Both the position numbers and the translations under genes were made by a program. 36,263 nucleotides of DNA from Microbacteriaceae bacterium (GTDB lineage: Bacteria > Actinomycetota > Actinomycetes > Actinomycetales > Microbacteriaceae). Shown here in pieces: positions 30,844 to 36,263 of this stretch (positions are counted from its first letter, which is position 1; each line of letters starts with the position of its first letter). A model generated the notes under the pieces. The model was not told the origin of the DNA and searched no databases. It was given only the letters and a program-made list of their open reading frames with translations. The stretch lies in the NCBI GenBank assembly GCA_014378715.1, contig JACMNE010000024.1, positions 1 through 36,263 on the forward strand. The letters run 5' to 3'.

Positions 30844-32424
30844 TCAGTCCTCGTCGTCGTGGTCGAAGCGGTCCTGCGTGATCACACTGATGACCCCCGT
30901 CATCGGCCGGATGCCGCTGAGCCGCTCCGGCGACAGCACCCTGGCGACCTCCTCGCGGTCCATCAGGCCGGCCGCGACCACCAGGTCGGCGATCGACGCG
31001 TTGGTCGTGAGCGCCGTGTGCGCCAGAGAAGCGGATGCCGCGTATCCGATGTACGGCGTGAGGGCCGTGACCACGCCAATCGACGACTCGACCTGCATGC
31101 TCAGCCGGGAGAGGTTCGGGGTGATGCCGTCGATGCAGTTGATCCGCAGGGTGCGGCATGCGTTCGTCATCCAGGCCAAAGACTGCAAGATGCTGTGCGC
31201 GATCACCGGCTCGAATGCGTTGAGCTGCAGCTGCCCGCCCTCGGCCGCCGCCGTGACGGTGGCGTCCGCCCCGATCACGCTGAACGCGACCTGGTTGACG
31301 ACCTCGGGGATCACCGGGTTCACCTTGCCAGGCATGATCGACGACCCGGCCTGACGCGGCGGGAGGTTGATCTCGCCGAAGCCGGCCTGCGGGCCCGACG
31401 AGAGCAGACGCAGGTCGTTGCAGATCTTGGAGAGCTTGACGGCGGCGCGCTTGAGAGTGCCGCTGAGGGTCATGAAGATGCCGGCGTCGGAGGTGGCCTC
31501 GATGAGGTCCTCCGCTGTCTCCATCGGGATGCCCGTGATGGTGATGAGCTCGGCGCAGACCGCAGCAGCGTACCGTGGGTCCGCCGTGATGCCGGTGCCG
31601 ATCGCCGTGGCGCCCATGTTGATCTCGTTCAGCCACGGGATCACCTCGCTCAGCCGGTCGTAGTCCTCGGCGAGCGTATGGGCGAAGCCGCCGAACTCCT
31701 GCCCGAGGGTCATCGGCACGGCGTCCTGCATCTGGGTGCGGCCCACCTTGAGGATCCCCGCGAATTCGGTGCCCTTCGCCGCGAACGACCGGGTCAGCAG
31801 GGCATGCTCGGCGAGGAGGCGCTGGGTGGAGAACACCATGGCGAGCTTGATCGCTGTCGGGTAGACGTCGTTGGTGCTCTGGCTGCGGTTGACGTCGTCG
31901 ATCGGGTGCAGGTACTCGTACTCGCCGAACCCATGGCCGAGGATCTCGAGACCGCGGTTGGCGATGACCTCGTTCGTGTTCATGTTCGTTGACGTGCCGG
32001 CCCCGCCCTGGATGACCCCCACCAGGAACTGGTCGTGCAGCTTGCCGGCCACGATCTCCTCGCAGACCCGCTCGATGAGGTCGGCCTTGACCGGATCGAG
32101 CACCCCGATGAGCTTGTTGGCGCGGGCGGCGGCCTGCTTCACACGGGCGAGGGCCCGGATGAGGTCGGGGTAGACCGAGATCGGACGCCGGGTGATCGGA
32201 AAGTTCTCCAGCGCGCGCGCGGTGTGGATGCCCCAGTAGACATCCGCTGGCACCTCCATCGTGCCGAGCGAGTCCCTCTCGGTGCGGGTCGGGACATCCC
32301 GCGGGATCCGCAGTACTCCGGTGTCGTCGGTGTCGACTTCCGTGGTGTTCTCGAAGCCGGCCGTGGCCGGCACGGAGAGGTGGGGAAGGGTGGGCGCACT
32401 ATCATTCACGTCGAATAGCTCCAT
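30844..32424 (-). CDS. aspA: Aspartate ammonia-lyase
   Basis: A 526-residue fumarase/aspartase superfamily enzyme. The signature GSSIMPGKVNPVIPE with VVNQV after it, and the region QDAVPMTLGQEF, match AspA rather than fumarase C. It converts aspartate to fumarate and ammonia. Homology begins only at about residue 48 (RTERDSLGTMEVPADVYWGIHT), so there is an N-terminal extension of about 47 residues with acidic patches, not seen in the 470-480 residue enzymes. A start further downstream is possible. The ATG at 32424 has no good ribosome-binding site. Confidence 0.88.
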   Translation of the reverse strand: MELFDVNDSAPTLPHLSVPATAGFENTTEVDTDDTGVLRIPRDVPTRTERDSLGTMEVPADVYWGIHTARALENFPITRRPISVYPDLIRALARVKQAAARANKLIGVLDPVKADLIERVCEEIVAGKLHDQFLVGVIQGGAGTSTNMNTNEVIANRGLEILGHGFGEYEYLHPIDDVNRSQSTNDVYPTAIKLAMVFSTQRLLAEHALLTRSFAAKGTEFAGILKVGRTQMQDAVPMTLGQEFGGFAHTLAEDYDRLSEVIPWLNEINMGATAIGTGITADPRYAAAVCAELITITGIPMETAEDLIEATSDAGIFMTLSGTLKRAAVKLSKICNDLRLLSSGPQAGFGEINLPPRQAGSSIMPGKVNPVIPEVVNQVAFSVIGADATVTAAAEGGQLQLNAFEPVIAHSILQSLAWMTNACRTLRINCIDGITPNLSRLSMQVESSIGVVTALTPYIGYAASASLAHTALTTNASIADLVVAAGLMDREEVARVLSPERLSGIRPMTGVISVITQDRFDHDDED

Positions 32425-32622
32425 TGCAGTCGCGTCGCTTGTGGCTGTGGACAATGCGACTCTACTCGCGCCCTGCGACACACCCCGTGAACGGTCGGGC
32501 GACCCTGTGCCGCCCGGTAGAGCACGCCCATGTCAAGGCCCTTTTTGGTGGGCGTTCCGAGGCGTAATCTCGCCTGCGTCTTCGGTCCCCCTCCATCTCA
32601 TCATCGTCGGGGATCGAAATGG

Positions 32623-32658
32623 GGGACGGGAGCCGTCATGATCCACGGCTCCCGTCCC
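32623..32658 (-). terminator. Hairpin after the carboxylesterase gene
   Basis: GGGACGGGAGCCGT (32623-32636) pairs perfectly with 32645-32658 around an 8-base loop. It lies 24 bases past the TAG of the minus-strand esterase gene, so it is probably its terminator. The rest of the gap up to aspA (32425-32622) holds no gene; it contains a minus-strand TTGACA at about 32530-32535 that may belong to the aspA promoter, without a clear -10. Confidence 0.7.
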
Positions 32659-32681
32659 AACCCCCGTCTGCGGTCAGATGC

Positions 32682-34184
32682 CTAGAAACCGGCGGCGGTC
32701 CAGGCCTTGCGTCGCGACGCCCTCGGGTCGGCCTCGATGCGGTCGGCCCCGCGGATCGCCCCACCGAACACGAGGCACTCCCGCGTCTGCGGCGTCCAGG
32801 CCGGCCAGGCGGGGTCGACAGTGCCATCGACGGCGAAGCGGTACCAGTGGTCCTGCATCCGCTTGCTCACCCCGAGCAGTGCGGCCCCGCCTCCGAGCAG
32901 GCCGAGGAGCCGGCCCACCGTGGTGCGGGTGCGGCCGAATACCGTGAGCAGGTCGAGGCCATGCGTCGCATCGAGGCCCAGTACCCGCAGCAGGCGCGGG
33001 GCGGCGTCGAGCCGATAAAGGTGGGTGGGGGCGACGCGCGAGTGTCCGTCCGCCGCGTGCAGGGTGGGGATCCAGAACGCGAAGTCGCCGCCGAAGTCCA
33101 GGGCACCCCTGCGCGATGGGTAGCCGTATTCGGCGAGGACGCGGGCCGCGACATCCGCTGGACGGGACTGGAGCAGCCCCCGCATCCGTCGCGGGGTGGT
33201 CGCGAGGATCGTGCGGCGGCCGGTGAAGATCGAGCCCTCCCGGTCATTGGTGCCGATGAGCAGCGGCACTGGGTGGGTGAGGCCGTCGCGGAAGGCGTCG
33301 AGCGGCAGGCGCGGCAGGTACTCGCCGTCGACGACCGGGCAGAAGGCCTGGGTGCCGGGGTCGGTGTCGGGCACCCGGGCGAAGAGCAGGCGGGCGGCAC
33401 GCACGAGGTCGTCGGCCGGCGCGGCGAGCAGGGCCTGGGCTGCGGTGGCGGGCGCGGTGTCGGGGGTGATCCCGAGGATCCGCATGAACTCGGCCGCCCA
33501 GCGTGCCGTCGTCTCGGCCGGGTAGACCGCTGCAGCAGGCGGGGACTGCGCGATCGCCCTGGCGAACAGCCCGGCAGCGGCCGGCGTCGCGAGAAGCGTG
33601 GTCACCGCATTGCCGCCGGAACTCTCGCCGTAGACCGTCACATTCGCCGGGTCGCCGCCGAACGCCGCGATGTTGTCGCGCACCCACTCGAGCGCCGCGA
33701 CCTGGTCCCGCAGCCCGAGGTTGCTGTCGAAGCCATAATCGCTCAGGTCCACATACCCGAAGGCGTTGAGCCGGTAGGTGAAGGTCACATGCACGACCCC
33801 GCGTCGAACGAAGTTCTCGCCCCGCCCCGGCACCCCGGACGGCGCGCCGACGCTGTACGCCCCACCGTGGATGAACACCATCACGGGCAAAGAAGTCAGG
33901 TTCCTGGCCGGCGCGGCCACATTCACGGTCAGGCAGTCCTCACTGCGCTCGACCGCCGGCGCCGCCCCGGCGAACGGACCCGCCCGGTCCTGGGGAGCGA
34001 TCGGCCCGAATTCCTCCATCACGCGGATGCCGCGCCACGCCTTCACCGGCCGGGGGCCCCGGAACCGCAGCGCTCCCACGGGAGGTGCCGCGAACGGGAT
34101 CCCGCGCCACAGGCGCACTCCGCCCGAGCGGATGCCGCGCACCTCGCCGGAGGTCAGGCGCACGCGCAGCGGGTCGCCAGTCAC
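32682..34184 (-). CDS. Type-B carboxylesterase family protein
   Basis: A 500-residue esterase with HGGAY (106-110, oxyanion hole) and catalytic Ser188 in GESSGGNA. An acidic residue in GTNDREGSIF and His in DATHGLDL complete the probable triad. It hydrolyses carboxylic esters; the substrate is unknown. No signal peptide. GTG 34184 is chosen as start because GGGGAGGG lies about 7 bases upstream; a longer frame from 34211 has no such site. Confidence 0.88.
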   Translation of the reverse strand: MTGDPLRVRLTSGEVRGIRSGGVRLWRGIPFAAPPVGALRFRGPRPVKAWRGIRVMEEFGPIAPQDRAGPFAGAAPAVERSEDCLTVNVAAPARNLTSLPVMVFIHGGAYSVGAPSGVPGRGENFVRRGVVHVTFTYRLNAFGYVDLSDYGFDSNLGLRDQVAALEWVRDNIAAFGGDPANVTVYGESSGGNAVTTLLATPAAAGLFARAIAQSPPAAAVYPAETTARWAAEFMRILGITPDTAPATAAQALLAAPADDLVRAARLLFARVPDTDPGTQAFCPVVDGEYLPRLPLDAFRDGLTHPVPLLIGTNDREGSIFTGRRTILATTPRRMRGLLQSRPADVAARVLAEYGYPSRRGALDFGGDFAFWIPTLHAADGHSRVAPTHLYRLDAAPRLLRVLGLDATHGLDLLTVFGRTRTTVGRLLGLLGGGAALLGVSKRMQDHWYRFAVDGTVDPAWPAWTPQTRECLVFGGAIRGADRIEADPRASRRKAWTAAGF

Positions 34185-34252
34185 GCTGTCCCTCCCCGGC
34201 GCGGGGCGCAAGCCCCTTGCCCGGCGGGCGTCACCCGGCGACCCTTGACGAC

Positions 34253-34471
34253 ATGACTAGCACCCACGATTCATCCGCTTCTCTCGACGACGGCACCGTA
34301 CCAGCCGACGCTGACTTCGTGACCTCGACCGACGCGACTGCCGACGGCAACGGGGCCGACGGCAACGGGGCCAACGGCACCCAGGAGGACCCGTCGTCGA
34401 CCCAGACGCCGGAGCCCGGCATCGACCCCGAGACGACCGACGAGGACGACCGCGCCCTGCGGCACAGCTGA
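34253..34471 (+). CDS. Small acidic disordered protein
   Basis: A 72-residue protein rich in Asp, Thr, Ser and Gly, predicted to be disordered. Codon third positions are GC-rich as in real genes. It includes an in-frame 15-bp tandem duplication (GACGGCAACGGGGCC, 34343-34372). I know no family or function. The ATG at 34253 has no Shine-Dalgarno sequence, so translation may be leaderless. A 12-mer (CACAGCTGAGTG) is repeated at the stop codon (34463-34474 and 34476-34487). Confidence 0.55.
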   Translation: MTSTHDSSASLDDGTVPADADFVTSTDATADGNGADGNGANGTQEDPSSTQTPEPGIDPETTDEDDRALRHS

Positions 34472-34562
34472 GTGTCACAGCTGAGTGGCACTGCTGATCG
34501 GCCCAGGTGACGGGACGCGTCGGCCACAGCCGCCACGCGGGTACCCGGCCTAGGGTGGCGGG

Positions 34563-35585
34563 ATGAGCGCAGCAGCGAAACAGGGGACCTACGTCGAGCC
34601 GGGTCGCGAATTCACCCGCGACACCACCTACATCGAGGACAGGATCACCGCCGACGGGGCGGACGGCTGGCCCCTCGAGGCCGGCCGCTACCGCCTCGTC
34701 GCCGCCCGTGCCTGTCCCTGGGCGAACCGCACCGTCATCGCCCGGCGCCTGCTCGGCCTCGAGGGCGCGATCAGCCTCAGCCTCCCGGGTCCGACTCACG
34801 ACGAGCGCAGCTGGACCTTCGACCTCGACCCGGGCGGGGTCGACCCGGTGCTCGGCATCGAGCGCCTGCAGCAGGCCTTCTTCGCCCGGTTCCCCGACTA
34901 CCCGCGCGGCATCACGGTTCCCGCGATCGTCGACGTCGCCAGCGGCAAGGTCGTCACCAACAACTACCCGCAGATCACCCTCGACTTCGCGACCGAGTGG
35001 ACCGCACTGCACCGCGACGGCGCCCCCGACCTCTACCCCGAGGCGCTGCGGGCCGAGATCGACGAGGTCAATGACCTCGTGTTCCGCGACGTGAACAACG
35101 GCGTCTACCGCGCGGGATTCGCCGGGTCGCAAGAGGCGTACGAGCGCGCCTACGACCGGCTGTTCTCCCGCCTCGACTGGCTCGAGAAGCGCCTCACCAC
35201 CCAGCGCTTCCTCGTCGGCGACACGATCACCGAGGCCGACATCCGCCTGTTCACCACCCTCGCCAGATTCGACCCGGTCTATCACGGCCACTTCCGCTGC
35301 AACCGGAACAAGCTCAGCGAGATGCCGGTGCTCTGGGCCTACGCCCGCGACCTCTTCCAGACGCCGGGATTCGGCGACACGATCGACTTCGTGCAGATCA
35401 AGCAGCACTACTACCTCGTGCACACCGACATCAACCCGACCGGCATCGTGCCGAAGGGCCCCGACCTCGCGGGCTGGCTGACCCCGCATGGCCGCGAGGC
35501 GCTCGGCGGGCGTCCGTTCGGAGACGGAACCCCGCCCGGCCCGCCGCCCGTCGGCGAGCGGGTGCCCGCCGCCCACGGCGCCTGA
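34563..35585 (+). CDS. Glutathionyl-hydroquinone reductase-type GST (Xi class)
   Basis: A 340-residue Xi-class GST. The catalytic cysteine Cys51 is in ARACPWANR; NNYPQITLDF and FLVGDTITEADIRLFTTL mark the thioredoxin-like and helical domains. It removes glutathione or mycothiol from S-conjugated hydroquinones. In actinobacteria, which lack glutathione, S-mycothionyl-hydroquinones are the likely substrates; that is from family knowledge. GGTGGCGGG precedes the ATG. Confidence 0.9.
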   Translation: MSAAAKQGTYVEPGREFTRDTTYIEDRITADGADGWPLEAGRYRLVAARACPWANRTVIARRLLGLEGAISLSLPGPTHDERSWTFDLDPGGVDPVLGIERLQQAFFARFPDYPRGITVPAIVDVASGKVVTNNYPQITLDFATEWTALHRDGAPDLYPEALRAEIDEVNDLVFRDVNNGVYRAGFAGSQEAYERAYDRLFSRLDWLEKRLTTQRFLVGDTITEADIRLFTTLARFDPVYHGHFRCNRNKLSEMPVLWAYARDLFQTPGFGDTIDFVQIKQHYYLVHTDINPTGIVPKGPDLAGWLTPHGREALGGRPFGDGTPPGPPPVGERVPAAHGA

Positions 35586-35685
35586 CCGGCCGCGCGACCC
35601 GCCCACCCGAGCTCTCCAGCCCTCCCGACTTCACCGCCCGACCCACCCCATTCACCCGCCGACCTCGAACCGAACGGACATCCGC

Positions 35686-36263
35686 ATGGGTGCACCACTG
35701 CTCCGCTTCGCGCTGTGGAGTGAACAGCACGCGCCGACGCTCGCCGGCGTCGCCGCCGCGGGGGCGGTCAGCGGGGTGACCTCGGGGGCGGATGCCGCAG
35801 GCACCCTCTACACCCCCACCCGGCCGTCAGGGGGACGCACCTCCCCTGCCTCCCCGCCCGCGTTCCTCGTGGTGCTCGCCACTGAGCACCCGCGCGCCGC
35901 CCGCTGGCTCGCCGGATCGCTCGCCACCCGGCTCGGCGCCCTCGTCTGGGTGCCCCACACCGAGGCACCCGACCTCGCCTCAGCGATCTCCGCCGTCTGC
36001 GCCGAGAACGCGCTCGACCCCGGCCGTACAGTCATCGTCGGGGAAGGTGGCGGCTGCCACGCGGCATCCGCACTCTGCGGGAAGGTGCCATCGGCCCGCA
36101 TCGCCCTGCTCTACCCGCCGGCGCTGCCCGGGATCGACCCCCACAGCTTCCCGACGACACTGCTCCAGGCCTCGGCGACGAGTCCCACCCGCGCCGGAGT
36201 CGTCATGCTCGAGTCCTCCCTCCGCCGGGCGGGGGTCGCCGTGCGCGAAACCGACTACCAGGA
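35686..36263 (+). CDS. Alpha/beta hydrolase-like protein, 3' end outside window
   Basis: At least 192 residues, cut by the window end. The nucleophile-elbow position reads VIVGEGGGCHAASALC, resembling GDSAGG of HSL-type hydrolases but with Gly in place of Ser. The following RIALLYPPALPGIDPHSFP and GVVMLESSLRRAGVAVRETDY match the strand order of these enzymes. The start of the protein lacks the usual HGGG oxyanion motif. It may be a non-catalytic relative, or the resemblance may be fold-level only. The ATG at 35686 is the first in frame. Confidence 0.6.
   Translation, partial: MGAPLLRFALWSEQHAPTLAGVAAAGAVSGVTSGADAAGTLYTPTRPSGGRTSPASPPAFLVVLATEHPRAARWLAGSLATRLGALVWVPHTEAPDLASAISAVCAENALDPGRTVIVGEGGGCHAASALCGKVPSARIALLYPPALPGIDPHSFPTTLLQASATSPTRAGVVMLESSLRRAGVAVRETDYQ

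Noticed and set aside
30077-31636. 519-codon minus-strand open frame
   Set aside because: It is a shadow of aspA and of the repeat-protein gene; the repeats produce low-complexity antisense peptide.
34201-34216. GGGGC-GCAA-GCCCC hairpin near 34203-34216 as a regulatory element
   Set aside because: Only five paired bases in a very GC-rich region and no gene known to use it; chance occurrence is likely.

Overview
The window is very GC-rich, densely coded DNA with ATGA/GTGA gene overlaps, frequent GTG starts, GC-ending codons, an actinobacterial-type HelD/HelR protein, a Ku plus LigD (POL-PE-LIG order) repair pair, and a Xi-class (probably mycothiol-linked) hydroquinone reductase. This points to a chromosomal segment of an actinobacterium, most likely of the family Microbacteriaceae. 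I see no rRNA, tRNA, CRISPR array, complete insertion sequence, phage module or origin.

Layout. 1-151: remnant of a RidA-family gene. 156-2354 (minus): type II sulfide:quinone oxidoreductase-like protein behind a His-rich methyltransferase. 2417-4823 (plus): TetR regulator, ABC ATPase and ABC-2 permease in overlapping frames, with two TGAAC-N4-GTTCA-type operators at the regulator's start. 4926-5249: small frameshifted gene. 5246-6585 (minus): two tandem paralogous exported four-cysteine proteins. 6617-7375: short-chain dehydrogenase, ending in the loop of a 22-bp terminator hairpin. 7416-9915 (minus): HtrA-like protease and a luciferase-like monooxygenase. 10165-10902: RNase HI with a low-complexity tail. 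11046-11361: decayed alpha/beta hydrolase gene with an internal deletion. 11362-14059 (minus): phytoene-desaturase-like oxidoreductase, SRPBCC protein and dienelactone hydrolase. 14153-16733: protealysin-like M4 metalloprotease, an uncharacterised gene on the opposite strand, and an emfourin-like protease inhibitor. 16985-21658 (minus): HelR, acyl-CoA dehydrogenase-like protein, esterase and adenine phosphoribosyltransferase, tightly packed. 21777-24370 (minus): PrsW-like protease and a GlcD-type FAD oxidase. 24445-26478 (plus): Ada/AlkA alkylation-repair fusion and a DUF6328 membrane protein. 26764-30089: divergent Ku and LigD. 30125-30736: membrane-anchored repeat protein of LEA/YtxH type. 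30844-34184 (minus): aspartate ammonia-lyase and a type-B carboxylesterase. 34253-end (plus): small acidic protein, glutathionyl-hydroquinone-reductase-type GST, and a cut-off alpha/beta-hydrolase-like protein.

How the genes work together. DNA maintenance is well represented: Ku/LigD end joining, Ada-AlkA alkylation repair, RNase HI and RNA polymerase recycling by HelR. Two proteolytic systems stand out: the protease/inhibitor pair and the PrsW membrane protease. The pair is the strongest candidate for an unusual system, because the inhibitor's start codon lies in a 14-bp tandem duplication that creates a five-codon upstream mini-ORF. Other notable signals are several recent-looking short tandem duplications, a G-run tract just upstream of helR, and a strongly recurrent AGCGGATGYC-type oligomer in coding sequence.
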